Both the position numbers and the translations under genes were made by a program. This document shows positions 52,879-61,906 of a stretch of DNA of 64,000 bases, in pieces. This stretch comes from CAZAQK01 sp046344715. Its GTDB lineage: Bacteria > Pseudomonadota > Alphaproteobacteria > Rickettsiales > SXRF01. The notes below the pieces were generated by a model. It did not search any database and was not told the DNA's origin. It saw only the letters and a list, made by a program, of their open reading frames with translations. The DNA is taken from the NCBI GenBank assembly GCA_046344715.1, contig JBKDKX010000016.1, forward strand, positions 62,001-126,000, in the 5' to 3' direction. Each line of letters opens with the position of its first letter. The first letter of the stretch is position 1.

Positions 52879-53355
52879 ATGACCGGAAAAAAAGAATCAA
52901 CCGGAAGTAATGTGGCGTTTAACCGCAAGGCGCGCCATGAATACGCTATTGAAGAGGAGTTTGAAGCAGGCATAGTATTAACGGGGACAGAAGTTAAATC
53001 GTTGCGCGCAGGCAAGGTTAATATTAACGATGCTTACGCAGGAACAAAAGAAGATGCCATCTGGCTATTTAACGTTCACATCAGCGAATATGAAGGCGGT
53101 AATCGCTTTAACCACGAACCCAAGCGCCCAAGGAAATTATTACTGCACAAGAAGCAGATAAATAAAATCATTGGGCGGCTGAAGGTGAAGGGGGTGACTT
53201 TGGTTCCTCTGGCACTATATTTTAATAGTCGGGGTTTAGCCAAAATTAAACTGGGGCTGGGCACCGGCAAGAAATCGTATGAAAAACGGGAAACGATCAA
53301 AAAACGCGACTGGCAGCGTGACAAATCCCGAATCATGCGCAGTAAGAACGGGTAA
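52879..53355 (+). CDS. smpB: SsrA-binding protein SmpB
   Basis: Brings tmRNA to stalled ribosomes in trans-translation, 158 residues. Motifs AFNRKARHEYAIEEEFEAGI, LTGTEVKSLRAGKVNINDAY and the basic C-terminal tail KKRDWQRDKSRIMRSKNG are intact. The tmRNA gene itself is not found in the window. Confidence 0.96.
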   Translation: MTGKKESTGSNVAFNRKARHEYAIEEEFEAGIVLTGTEVKSLRAGKVNINDAYAGTKEDAIWLFNVHISEYEGGNRFNHEPKRPRKLLLHKKQINKIIGRLKVKGVTLVPLALYFNSRGLAKIKLGLGTGKKSYEKRETIKKRDWQRDKSRIMRSKNG

Positions 53356-53375
53356 CGCAACGGAAGGATATAATT

Positions 53376-54752
53376 ATGTTGGACGCTATTTCCGATTTCT
53401 GGAAACCGGCGAAGAAAAATCAGCCGGCTGACAAACTCAACCCTGCGGAGTTGCAGGTTGGGACGTCGATTGGTTTTGGTTTTGTGCCGCAGGCATCACT
53501 CTCTGGTCGCAGGCTTCAGGTGGTGGGTATTAATACGTACCGTTTTGGTGAAGATGAAGAGCCGCTGACATCTTTTGTATTGTCGCCGGAAAAAGATGTA
53601 GCTTCGCCTGCCAGCATTTCCATGATTGTAGCGGATGACGGTGACCAGCAGTATCTCTGCATTTCGCGCCGTATCAGTATTGGCGACCGCATGAAGATGT
53701 TTGACAGCATTGAGCTGGAAAATGCTATTGATAAAACAGATTTCACCAAGCTGTCTTGCAAAGATGGTAATTCTGATTTCAAAGGCTGGACAGTTGCATC
53801 ATATAATCGCAAGCAGCACGGCATTGTTGGTCAGATTTTCAAGGGTGATTTCCGAAAATCAAAAGTACCAGATAGCAAGGAAGCACAGGAATTTACCTAT
53901 GCGCTATTGCTCAGCGATAGCGAAGAAAACGCTATAGAGATTGAAAAATACAAAGATGGCCGTGTGGAAGTGTATGCCTCGGTCTACCGCCTGATTAGCG
54001 ATATTGGTGAAGTGACACAACCTACGCGTACCGATTTACTTTCCCGCCCAGATTTGAAGCTGGCATCCAAGCCTGAAGAAGTAAAGGTAGAAGAAAAGAA
54101 GGAAGAAGTGAAAGCGGCAGCTCCTTTTGTAGCGGCGCCCGTAGTTCCCAAGCAGGAAGAAAAACCTGCAGTAAAAGCTGAAATAACACCCGAAGTGAAG
54201 GCAGAACCGGTTAAATCCGAGCCGGTGAAACTTCAGGAATTCCCGAAAACTCAGGTGGCGCAACCACTTGAAGTTGAAAAGCCTAAGCCGGTTGTGCAGG
54301 CCGCTGCGGCACCAACATCAACTGCACAACCCGCAACACCAAAAAGTCAAGAGGAGAAAAAACCAATGGCTATGAATGAACCGGTAATGAACGGCGCTAT
54401 GGGTGATAAAACCCCATCGCTCGTGCGTAATGAATCCGCAAAACAGGAGTCAAAGACTGTGAATAAGATTGTAAACGGCATCGATAATGATGCACTGGAA
54501 TGTGACCTTCGCGTGGCAAACCGTATCATCGATGAAGCGATTCGTAGCGAAATGCGCCTCTCCGATGTAGTTCGCCGCATCATTGAACTGCCGGTTTCCC
54601 ATCAGGAAGCGGTGCAACTGCCAATTACTCTGTCTGATGAAGACTACGCACTGCTTGCGATCCGTTATGGTGTATCACCATCTGATCGCAATGCGATTAA
54701 AACCCGCATCATCGAAGACCTCGGTAGCTTTTCAGGTAAAAAAGCGGCTTAA
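53376..54752 (+). CDS. unknown two-domain protein with acidic/proline-rich linker
   Basis: 458 residues. A globular N-terminal domain (about 25-215) with PAELQVGTSIGFGFVPQASL and ISRRISIGDRMKMFDSIELE is joined by a Glu/Lys/Pro/Ala-rich linker (about 230-370) to a small helical C-terminal domain (about 370-458, LRVANRIIDEAIRSEMRLSD and DYALLAIRYGVSPSDRNAIK). There is no signal peptide. It begins 20 bp after smpB with GGA upstream, so it may be co-transcribed. No family confidently recognised. Confidence 0.75.
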   Translation: MLDAISDFWKPAKKNQPADKLNPAELQVGTSIGFGFVPQASLSGRRLQVVGINTYRFGEDEEPLTSFVLSPEKDVASPASISMIVADDGDQQYLCISRRISIGDRMKMFDSIELENAIDKTDFTKLSCKDGNSDFKGWTVASYNRKQHGIVGQIFKGDFRKSKVPDSKEAQEFTYALLLSDSEENAIEIEKYKDGRVEVYASVYRLISDIGEVTQPTRTDLLSRPDLKLASKPEEVKVEEKKEEVKAAAPFVAAPVVPKQEEKPAVKAEITPEVKAEPVKSEPVKLQEFPKTQVAQPLEVEKPKPVVQAAAAPTSTAQPATPKSQEEKKPMAMNEPVMNGAMGDKTPSLVRNESAKQESKTVNKIVNGIDNDALECDLRVANRIIDEAIRSEMRLSDVVRRIIELPVSHQEAVQLPITLSDEDYALLAIRYGVSPSDRNAIKTRIIEDLGSFSGKKAA

Positions 54753-54759
54753 TTATCAA

Positions 54760-54897
54760 CCACGCATTTATTGCGTGGTCTGGTTTGCCGTATGCCGTCA
54801 TAAAGACAGCGTAACACTGTGATGGATTACTTCGGATTTACCTCGCAATTACTAATAAAAACAAGCCCCGCTGGGATACTGGCGGGGCTTTTTATTT
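54760..54897 (+). terminator. two hairpins after the 53376 gene; the second a terminator
   Basis: CCACGCA/TGCGTGG (54760-54778) lies just after the stop and lacks a T-run. AAGCCCCGC/GCGGGGCTT (54863-54890) is followed by TTTATTTG and is a good Rho-independent terminator. Confidence 0.8.
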
Positions 54898-54998
54898 GTT
54901 AATCAACATGTTAAAAATGTCAGCGAACTGTAACTTTTGTGTGGGTGGGGTTTGCTGTACTATTCTAAGATAATTTATCTTGGATACCTAGGATACCA

Positions 54999-55286
54999 AT
55001 GTCCAATCGAGCCGACCGTAAAAAAGCAAGAGATCAACTAGTTAGGAAGTTGATGAATCTTGAGCTTCCTCGTTTAGTGGATGGTACTGATACACGTACT
55101 GGAGGAATGCGCATTCCTATCGTTGGAGAGGTTAAGAATTCGTTGGATCATGAAGGCATTACTATAGCGCAGTTATTACAAGCAGGTCTGCTTGTTAGTG
55201 GCACACATCAAATAGATTACAGGGCATTAATCGCGGCTGCGCGTGAGGCCGTCAGTCCTGAATCACCCAAAGGGCGTTCATTTTAA
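54999..55286 (+). CDS. small unknown protein
   Basis: 95 residues, basic N-terminus (MSNRADRKKARDQLVRKLMN), then RIPIVGEVKNSLDHEGITIA and a helical end (YRALIAAAREAVS). It has no signal or membrane segment. It converges on bioA with a 9-bp overlap and is preceded by a TACTAT box near 54957 and a short palindrome AAGATAATTTATCTT. No family recognised. Confidence 0.6.
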   Translation: MSNRADRKKARDQLVRKLMNLELPRLVDGTDTRTGGMRIPIVGEVKNSLDHEGITIAQLLQAGLLVSGTHQIDYRALIAAAREAVSPESPKGRSF

Positions 55287-56528
55287 TACGCTGCGTATTG
55301 CTTCGCAGAGCTTGCTGCATTCTTCCGGTGAAATGGTGAATGCTGGCGTTATATACACAATATCCCCAAACGGGCGAATCCACACACCATGCTCAATAAA
55401 TTTTTGCCGTAGTTCATCTTTCTTAAGCACCCCCGGCTCTAATTGAACTACCCCAATTGCACCCTTCACCCGTACGTCCACCACATGTGGCAATGTGCTG
55501 CAAACTTCCAGCTCTTCGCGCAGTTGCGCTTCAATGGCTTCAACCTGTTTCAGGCGAGGTTCTTTTTCGAAGAGATCCAGCGAAGCATTTGCGGCGGCGC
55601 AGGCGAGAGGGTTTGCCATATAGGTGGGCCCGTGCATGAAAGCGTGGTCGGTATCATCACTTAGAAAAGATGCAAATATTTCCTCACTGGCGAGTGTTGC
55701 CCCCAGCGTGATGGCTCCGCCCGTGAGTGCCTTGCCGAGGCACATGATATCCGGCGTGATGCCTGCCTCATTGACTGCGAACATATTGCCGGTGCGGCCA
55801 AAGCCGGTGGCGATTTCATCGGCAATGAACAATATCCCATGTTTTTTGCAGATGCGGTGTATCTCTGCCAGCACATCGGCGGAGTGGAAAATCATACCAC
55901 CTGCACCTTGCACAAGGGGTTCTATAATCACTGCAGCAATAGTATTGTGAAATCCAGCGAGCAGCGAATCAAACTCAGCGAACGCATATTCATCAGTCGG
56001 GATATCCACCACATACTGTTTTATTACAGCATTGCGGAAGGCTTTGTGCAGTGATTTATCGGGGTCGGACACCGACATCGCACCGGCAGTATCGCCATGG
56101 TAGCCATTATGAAAACATAGGAAGCGATCTTTCTTTGGCTTGCCTTTGTTCTGCCAGTATTGCAGCGCCATCTTCAGGGCAATTTCTACGGCTACTGAGC
56201 CAGAATCTCCAAAAAATACCCGCGGCAGGCCGGTGAGTGTTGCAAGGCGTTTTGCAAGCGTAAGTGCCGGCTCATGGACAAGTCCACCAAACATAACATG
56301 TGGCATTTTCTCAAGCTGTGACTGCATGGATTTGATGATGTGTGGGTGGTTGTAGCCATGGCAGGCTGTCCACCATGAGGCGACGCCGTCTATTAGCTCA
56401 CGCCCATCGGTGAGCTTAATACGTGAGCCTAGCGTGCTAACCACCGCCTGCGGATGCGGCGCGGTTTGCATCTGGGCGTATGGAAGCCATATATGCGGCA
56501 GGCCGGAGTTATACCAATCAGGCTTCAT
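55278..56528 (-). CDS. bioA: adenosylmethionine-8-amino-7-oxononanoate aminotransferase
   Basis: PLP enzyme making 7,8-diaminopelargonate from KAPA with SAM as amino donor. The 416 residues show the substrate-pocket start HIWLPYAQMQTAP, ELIDGVASWWTACHGYNHP, IADEIATGFGRTG, the PLP lysine in CLGKALTGGAITLG and HGPTYMANPLACAAANASLD. It is 18 bp downstream of bioB on the same strand. Confidence 0.96.
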   Translation of the reverse strand: MKPDWYNSGLPHIWLPYAQMQTAPHPQAVVSTLGSRIKLTDGRELIDGVASWWTACHGYNHPHIIKSMQSQLEKMPHVMFGGLVHEPALTLAKRLATLTGLPRVFFGDSGSVAVEIALKMALQYWQNKGKPKKDRFLCFHNGYHGDTAGAMSVSDPDKSLHKAFRNAVIKQYVVDIPTDEYAFAEFDSLLAGFHNTIAAVIIEPLVQGAGGMIFHSADVLAEIHRICKKHGILFIADEIATGFGRTGNMFAVNEAGITPDIMCLGKALTGGAITLGATLASEEIFASFLSDDTDHAFMHGPTYMANPLACAAANASLDLFEKEPRLKQVEAIEAQLREELEVCSTLPHVVDVRVKGAIGVVQLEPGVLKKDELRQKFIEHGVWIRPFGDIVYITPAFTISPEECSKLCEAIRSVLK

Positions 56529-56546
56529 GGAAATTGCCTAAAGCGG

Positions 56547-57524
56547 TTATGCTGCACACGCCTTGGATTCTTGCAGTGCCATTGGCTTTATGCCTAGCTT
56601 TTCAAACAGTGCCATGTCTTTATCTGCTTCCGGATTTGCAGTGGTGAGGAGTTTTTCTCCGTAGAAAATAGAATTTGCACCGGCAAAGAAGCATAATGCT
56701 TGTGTCTGCTCATTCATGTTTTCGCGACCTGCAGACAGGCGCACAAAAGACTGCGGCATCATGATGCGTGCCACTGCGATGGTGCGGATAAAATCAAATG
56801 CATCAAGTTCATCTTTACCGGAAAGTGGTGTGCCTTCCACTTGTACAAGCAAATTGATGGGGACACTTTCGGGATGCTTCGGCATGTTAGCCAGTGTGCG
56901 CAGCAGTTCAGCGCGATCTTCCTCTTTTTCACCCATACCGACAATGCCGCCACAGCAGACATTCATGCCCACATTGCGCACATTTTCAAGTGTGTCAAGC
57001 CTGTCCTGATAAGTGCGGGTGGTGATGATTTCTTTGTAATATGCCTCGGAGGTGTCGAGGTTATGGTTATAATAATCGAGTCCAGCGTTCTTTAATTTTT
57101 GTGCGTGGACGGGGGTGAGCATACCCAGCGTGGCACAGGTTTCCATGCCTAGTGACTTCACACCTTCAATAATCTCCGAGAGGTTTTCAATATCCCGATC
57201 TTTGGGGGAACGCCACGCGGCACCCATGCAGAAACGCGATGCACCGGCGTCCTTCGCCTTTTTAGCTTCAGTCAAAATAGTATTTTTATCCATGAGCTTA
57301 CCGGCTTTTACATCGGTATCGAATTTGGCGCTTTGCGGGCAATAGGCGCAATCTTCCGGGCAACCGCCGGTTTTAATGGAAAGCAGGGTGGATATCTGCA
57401 CGCCATTAGCATCAAAGTGCTGGCGGTGAGTGCTGGCTGCACGGAACAGCAAATCATTAAACGGCAGGGCGAACAGGCCAAGGACTTCTTCCGGCTGCCA
57501 ATCGTGACGAAGGGTTGTATGCAT
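56547..57524 (-). CDS. bioB: biotin synthase
   Basis: Radical-SAM enzyme that inserts sulfur into dethiobiotin. From the ATG at 57524 it has 325 residues. The CxxxCxxC cluster is in KTGGCPEDCAYCPQSAKF, and YYNHNLDTSEAYYKEIITT and the second-cluster region VCCGGIVGMGEKEEDR follow. A GTG 3 codons upstream (57533) is an alternative start. The promoter overlaps that of bioF on the other strand. Confidence 0.96.
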   Translation of the reverse strand: MHTTLRHDWQPEEVLGLFALPFNDLLFRAASTHRQHFDANGVQISTLLSIKTGGCPEDCAYCPQSAKFDTDVKAGKLMDKNTILTEAKKAKDAGASRFCMGAAWRSPKDRDIENLSEIIEGVKSLGMETCATLGMLTPVHAQKLKNAGLDYYNHNLDTSEAYYKEIITTRTYQDRLDTLENVRNVGMNVCCGGIVGMGEKEEDRAELLRTLANMPKHPESVPINLLVQVEGTPLSGKDELDAFDFIRTIAVARIMMPQSFVRLSAGRENMNEQTQALCFFAGANSIFYGEKLLTTANPEADKDMALFEKLGIKPMALQESKACAA

Positions 57525-57543
57525 AAGGAACACCTATTATAGT
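57515..57543. promoter_or_regulatory. overlapping divergent promoters of bioB-bioA and bioF
   Basis: On the plus strand TTGTAT (57515-57520), a 17-bp spacer and TATAGT (57538-57543) lie before bioF. On the minus strand a perfect TATAAT (57541-57536) lies before bioB. The two -10 boxes overlap in a near-palindrome, so the two directions may compete. A regulator site here would control both, but no BirA or BioR operator is evident. Confidence 0.5.
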
Positions 57544-57577
57544 GAGTTTCCCTAAGGTTTAACGGATTCTACGGAAA

Positions 57578-58705
57578 ATGCCAGCATTAGACGCGCATTT
57601 AGAGCAAAAATTGAAATTACTCGCAAGTAAGCATTTACTGCGTGAACCTGTAACCACGTCCCGAACCAAGGGGGTGCAGGTGGAGCGCGGTGGCAAAACG
57701 CTTATATCCTTCAGCTGTAATGATTATCTGGGTTTAAGCCACCATCCTGAAGTGATAAAAGCGGCGCAGGAAGCTACTGCCGCATATGGCGCGGGGGCAG
57801 GGGCATCGCGGCTGGTGACAGGTAATTATCCACTGTATGACGAACTTGAAACAATATTGGCAGGCTATAAAGGCACTCAGGCTGCCTGTATTTTTGGCAG
57901 CGGATACCTCGCTAATCTTGGAACTATTCCGGCGCTTGTAAGTGCGGGCGATCTCATTATCGCTGATAAACTCTCGCATGCTTGCATGTTGGATGCCGCG
58001 CGATTATCCGGCGCGACACTTATGCGTTTTGCTCATAATAATATACCCCACCTGCGTATGCTGCTTTCTGCCAATCGCACCGAGCACCATAACTGCCTCA
58101 TCATCACTGAAACCATTTTTAGTATGGATGGCGATGCTGCACCCATTCCTGAACTATACCAGCTTGCCGAGGAATATGACGCATGGCTGATGACCGATGA
58201 TGCGCATGGGCTTGGCATTATATCGTCGCAAAAAGCACATATCCAGATGGGTACGCTTTCCAAAGCGGCAGGTAGCTATGGGGGGTATGTGTGCGGATCA
58301 AAAACTGTGATTGATTATATCAAAACCTCCGCCCGCAGCCTGATTTACTCCACTGGCCTGCCACCCGCATCTTTAGCCGTATCCATCGCAGCACTAAAGC
58401 TGATGAAGAATGATAAAACATTAGGTGAAAAAGCATTGGAAAATGCCCGCTATTTTACCGCGCTGCTTGGATTGCCGGACGCACAAAGCACCATTGTACC
58501 AGTCATAGTGAAAGAAAATGAAAAGGCACTGGAACTTTCTACAAAGTTGGAAGATCAGGGTTTTCTGGTATCGGCCATTCGCCCGCCCACAGTGCCAGAA
58601 CATACCGCGCGGTTGCGCTTTACTTTTTCGGCATTGCATGAAAAGCACCAGATTGAGGCCGTGGCCAATATTCTTAAATCAGAAGGCATACCATGCGCAT
58701 CATGA
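57578..58705 (+). CDS. bioF: 8-amino-7-oxononanoate synthase
   Basis: PLP enzyme condensing pimeloyl-ACP with alanine to KAPA, 375 residues. Motifs are LISFSCNDYLGLSHHPEVIK, GAGAGASRLVTGNYPLYDEL, DDAHGLGII and the PLP lysine in GTLSKAAGSYGGYVCG. It opens the plus-strand biotin operon; its end overlaps the hydrolase gene by 13 bp. Confidence 0.96.
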   Translation: MPALDAHLEQKLKLLASKHLLREPVTTSRTKGVQVERGGKTLISFSCNDYLGLSHHPEVIKAAQEATAAYGAGAGASRLVTGNYPLYDELETILAGYKGTQAACIFGSGYLANLGTIPALVSAGDLIIADKLSHACMLDAARLSGATLMRFAHNNIPHLRMLLSANRTEHHNCLIITETIFSMDGDAAPIPELYQLAEEYDAWLMTDDAHGLGIISSQKAHIQMGTLSKAAGSYGGYVCGSKTVIDYIKTSARSLIYSTGLPPASLAVSIAALKLMKNDKTLGEKALENARYFTALLGLPDAQSTIVPVIVKENEKALELSTKLEDQGFLVSAIRPPTVPEHTARLRFTFSALHEKHQIEAVANILKSEGIPCAS

Positions 58706-59379
58706 CACTTTCTGGCTGGGGGCAGCCATATGATGCGCTTATGGAGGCTTTTCCGGATTCTACCCCTATAGGGTATGCACATTATCCATCCATGCAGCAG
58801 GCAATGGAAGAAATTGCAGTAGCAGCAAAGAGCCACGATGTGGTGGTTGGCTGGTCCCTCGGCGGCAGGCTGGCGGCACAGGCAACACTTGCTGGTTTAA
58901 TGAGGCCAAAGAAACTGGTGCTGATTGCGTCAGCATTCCAGTTTGCAAAATCCGCTGAACTTCCGATGGGTATATCGCAGGATCAGCATGATAAATTCCG
59001 TGATAATTACCGGCGTAATTCGCGTCGTGCTATCGATAAAGGTTGGGAATTGATTATAAAAGATGATAAATATGCAGAACGTATCCGTGCGCGCTTTACT
59101 GATGCAGCAAAACAATCGGTACTGAATGGTATTGATTGGCTGCGCTGGCTGGATGATTTGAATGGATTTACATTCCACGGTAAAAACCTTGAAGATATAC
59201 CCCCCACGCTACTGATTCATGGAACAAATGACGCAATTGTGTATCCAGAGCAGTCACAGCATTTTGCCAGTTTGTTGCCACAGGCAAAGCTGGTGATGCT
59301 TGAAGATTGTGGTCATGCACCACACTGGCATAATCCAGAATTCGTACGGGATACCGTAAGGGAGTTTATTCGTGTTTGA
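58693..59379 (+). CDS. bioH: pimeloyl-ACP methyl ester esterase (BioH-type alpha/beta hydrolase)
   Basis: 228-residue alpha/beta hydrolase. The nucleophile serine is in VVGWSLGGRLA, the acid probably in IHGTNDAIVYPEQ and the histidine in EDCGHAPHWHNPEF. The GWSLGG spelling matches BioH. Its position between bioF and bioC supports removal of the methyl group added by BioC. Non-homologous esterases (BioG, BioK, BioJ) do this in other species, but the sequence favours BioH. Confidence 0.85.
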   Translation: MRIMTLSGWGQPYDALMEAFPDSTPIGYAHYPSMQQAMEEIAVAAKSHDVVVGWSLGGRLAAQATLAGLMRPKKLVLIASAFQFAKSAELPMGISQDQHDKFRDNYRRNSRRAIDKGWELIIKDDKYAERIRARFTDAAKQSVLNGIDWLRWLDDLNGFTFHGKNLEDIPPTLLIHGTNDAIVYPEQSQHFASLLPQAKLVMLEDCGHAPHWHNPEFVRDTVREFIRV

Positions 59380-60148
59380 TAATATCGCTATACAGGATGC
59401 ATTCGGGCGTGCGGCTGCGCATTATGATGAGCACGCGCAGCTACAGCGCATGGTGCGAAGCTATGCTACATCCATTGCGCTGCAATACTGGCCAAAGGCT
59501 GGATTGATACTGGATGCAGGCTGCGGTACGGGGGTATTTGCGACCGAGCTTAAAGGTCAAAGGCCTGCCTTGTCGGTGGTCGGATTTGATATATCATCAG
59601 GCATGTGCGCGCAGGCAGTAAAAAACAACCATCGCTGCGTGAGTGCAGATGCACGCCACATTCCGTTTGCATCTAATAGCTTTGACGCCATCTTTTCATC
59701 CCTCATGTTGCAATGGGTGGAGGATACAAGATCGGCATTTGTCGAGATGCATCGCATATTAAAGCAAGGACGGGTAGCTGTGATTGCTACGCTTGCCGAT
59801 GGCACACTACACGAGTTGAAAGAAGCATTCGCAGCGGTGGATGATAAGCCACATGTTAGTGATTTTTATTCACCGCATACATTGATTGAATCCGCAGAAA
59901 TGGCTGGGTTCTCGCTGGCAGTTGCCAAGCAGGATAAAATAGTGGAATACTATCCGGATACGATTGCGCTGATGCGTTCGCTTCAGGCAATCGGCGCAAC
60001 CAACAAGCATACAGCGCGCAGTAAAGGGCTCATGACGGCAGCAAAATTCACCACGCTTGAAAAAGCTTATCGGCAGCTGGCACATGCGGAAGGTCTGCCT
60101 TCCACATGGCATATACTTACTCTTGTGCTACGGAAAGAATCTTTATGA
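59372..60148 (+). CDS. bioC: malonyl-ACP O-methyltransferase
   Basis: SAM methyltransferase that starts pimelate synthesis by masking malonyl-ACP, 258 residues. The N-terminus DAFGRAAAHYDEHAQLQRMV, SAM motif ILDAGCGTGVFATEL and FDAIFSSLMLQWVEDTRSAF are typical of BioC. It starts with GTG 8 bp before the bioH stop and its own stop overlaps the bioD ATG, so the genes are tightly coupled. Confidence 0.94.
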   Translation: MFDNIAIQDAFGRAAAHYDEHAQLQRMVRSYATSIALQYWPKAGLILDAGCGTGVFATELKGQRPALSVVGFDISSGMCAQAVKNNHRCVSADARHIPFASNSFDAIFSSLMLQWVEDTRSAFVEMHRILKQGRVAVIATLADGTLHELKEAFAAVDDKPHVSDFYSPHTLIESAEMAGFSLAVAKQDKIVEYYPDTIALMRSLQAIGATNKHTARSKGLMTAAKFTTLEKAYRQLAHAEGLPSTWHILTLVLRKESL

Positions 60149-60849
60149 ACCATTATTTTATTACGGCATCTGGTACAGACGTGGGTAAGACACTGGTAAC
60201 GACTGCGCTATGCTGGCAGCTGCGCCAGCAGGGCAAGAAAGTAACAGCATTAAAGCCAGTTGCCACTGGTTTCAGCGCAGCTGATGAACATAGCGATTCG
60301 GCGCTTATTTTAAAAAGTTGTGGGCTTACACCAACGCCTTCGATGATAGAAACGATTACCCCGTGGCGGTATGCAGCCTATCTTACGCCCAGTATGGCGG
60401 CGCCGCAAGAGCGCGATCAGGTAGATTTCAGTAAGTTGATTGGCTACTGCAAAGATCACACCAATCTGGAATCCGATGTGGTGCTAGTGGAGGGCGTGGG
60501 CGGTATTATGGCGCCAATGACAGAAAGCAAAACGGTACTTGACTGGATGAAGCAACTGCGCTGGCCGGTGATACTGGTGGGGGGTACCTATCTTGGTTCC
60601 ATCAGCCACACGCTTTCTTCCTATGAAGCATTGAAGGCGCATAATGTGCAGGTGCGCGCAATTATTCTCAGTGAATCAGAAAGAAGTACCGTGCCAATCA
60701 ATGATACGGTTGCGGCGTTGCAGGCATTTGTGAATCCGGATATGCCGGTTGTAAAAATTCCTCGTATTCAGTCACATCAGGAATTATGGCAACATGCACC
60801 ACTTATTAGCTGGCTGGTGAGTGATGAAAAATATACGGGGGTAATGTAA
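60145..60849 (+). CDS. bioD: dethiobiotin synthetase
   Basis: ATP-dependent carboxylase closing the ureido ring of dethiobiotin, 234 residues from the ATG at 60145. The P-loop ASGTDVGKTLVTTAL, the substrate lysine in ALKPVATGF and VVLVEGVGGIMAPM are present. It completes the BioC-BioH-BioF-BioA-BioD-BioB route within 5.6 kb. Confidence 0.96.
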   Translation: MNHYFITASGTDVGKTLVTTALCWQLRQQGKKVTALKPVATGFSAADEHSDSALILKSCGLTPTPSMIETITPWRYAAYLTPSMAAPQERDQVDFSKLIGYCKDHTNLESDVVLVEGVGGIMAPMTESKTVLDWMKQLRWPVILVGGTYLGSISHTLSSYEALKAHNVQVRAIILSESERSTVPINDTVAALQAFVNPDMPVVKIPRIQSHQELWQHAPLISWLVSDEKYTGVM

Positions 60850-61430
60850 TGTTTGGCATGGCAGGTCTTGGCTTTCGCAGGCCTACGGAAGAAGAAAAAA
60901 AATATGGCAATTTTAACCGCCGTATGCTGGCGGCAACGTTGGATTTTGCCATTATCGGTATTGTTATTGCGCCATTGCTTGATATGTTTTTTGGTAATGT
61001 AACTATTGATTTTCATGCTCTTCAGGCCAAAATGGCAGCCTCTGCAGATGAGGCTGAGAGAGCACGTATATTTCGCGAATATATTGTGGAATCTGGTGCG
61101 TTGGAACGCTGGGTTGAGAACATGAGCAAGCAGTTTTCCATATTATTTGTATTGGTTGCATTTTGCTGGCACTTCTGGGCGGCGACACCAGGAAAAATGA
61201 TAACACGCATGAAAATTGTAGATGCGAAAACTGGTGAAAAAATTTCTGATACGCAGATACTGCTCCGGCTTGCGGGTTATGTTATATCTACGTTATGTTT
61301 TCTGATAGGGTTTTTCTGGATTGGTATTGATAAGCGAAAACAGGGTTGGCACGATAAGTTTGCAGGGACTGTGGTAAAAACAATTCCCTGGAAAAAACCT
61401 ACACCAGACTCGAAAGCTGCTGATCAGTAA
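60849..61430 (+). CDS. RDD family membrane protein
   Basis: 193 residues. The RDD signature is FNRRMLAATLDFAIIGIVIA near residue 22, with three helices (about 30-50, 95-115, 140-165) and ATPGKMITRMKIVDAKTGEK after the second. Its ATG overlaps the bioD stop (TAATG), so it is translated with the biotin operon. RDD proteins are mostly of unknown function, some linked to ion exchange; a biotin role is not implied. Confidence 0.88.
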   Translation: MFGMAGLGFRRPTEEEKKYGNFNRRMLAATLDFAIIGIVIAPLLDMFFGNVTIDFHALQAKMAASADEAERARIFREYIVESGALERWVENMSKQFSILFVLVAFCWHFWAATPGKMITRMKIVDAKTGEKISDTQILLRLAGYVISTLCFLIGFFWIGIDKRKQGWHDKFAGTVVKTIPWKKPTPDSKAADQ

Positions 61431-61893
61431 GATTTCCTGGCACCATTAATATAGGTGTCAGTAGCTTGTGGCCAAGCTGGCTTGCCAGCCATGCCATAAG
61501 TTTGCCGCGGCTATTACTTTGCAGTGCAATGCCCATCACCAGCATAATGATATCATGGTCATCCATGGCGGCCGCTACAATTTCATCGCCGGTTATACCC
61601 TCCCGTAGTATCATGCCTGGGGTTATACCATGCTCCGCGCTCGCTTCATCGGCGAGTTGTTTAAGTAAAGCCTCTCCTTCCTGCCTGCGTTCTTCCTTCA
61701 TGCGATCGGCAATGGCACCCAGAGTCTGGAAATCTGCAGGTGATACAACGTGTAACATGTCCACGGTACCTTTGCGTTCTATGGCCTTCATGCAGGCTAG
61801 TTTGAGTGCCACGCGGGATTCAATGCGCGCATCCACACATACAAGATATTTCGGTGATTTTAGTACTTTATCTGTAGCAAGTGAGGTGCTCAT
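61399..61893 (-). CDS. universal stress protein family (UspA)
   Basis: 164 residues from the ATG at 61893. The Usp fold is visible from YLVCVDARIESRVALKLACM through DMLHVVSPAD to MLVMGIALQSNSRGKLMAWL and LTPILMVPGN; the ATP-binding G-2x-G-9x-G(S/T) motif is changed (GIALQSNSRGKL), so nucleotide binding is doubtful. It converges on the RDD gene with a 32-bp overlap. In-frame codons upstream overlap the neighbouring gene. Confidence 0.85.
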   Translation of the reverse strand: MSTSLATDKVLKSPKYLVCVDARIESRVALKLACMKAIERKGTVDMLHVVSPADFQTLGAIADRMKEERRQEGEALLKQLADEASAEHGITPGMILREGITGDEIVAAAMDDHDIIMLVMGIALQSNSRGKLMAWLASQLGHKLLTPILMVPGNLTDQQLSSLV

Positions 61894-61906
61894 TATAAAA
61901 ACTCCA

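Noticed and set aside
57534..57577. BioR or BirA operator between bioB and bioF
   Set aside because: Only a half match to a TTATnnATAA-type BioR box (TTATAG) and no long BirA-like dyad; the palindrome is explained by overlapping -10 boxes.
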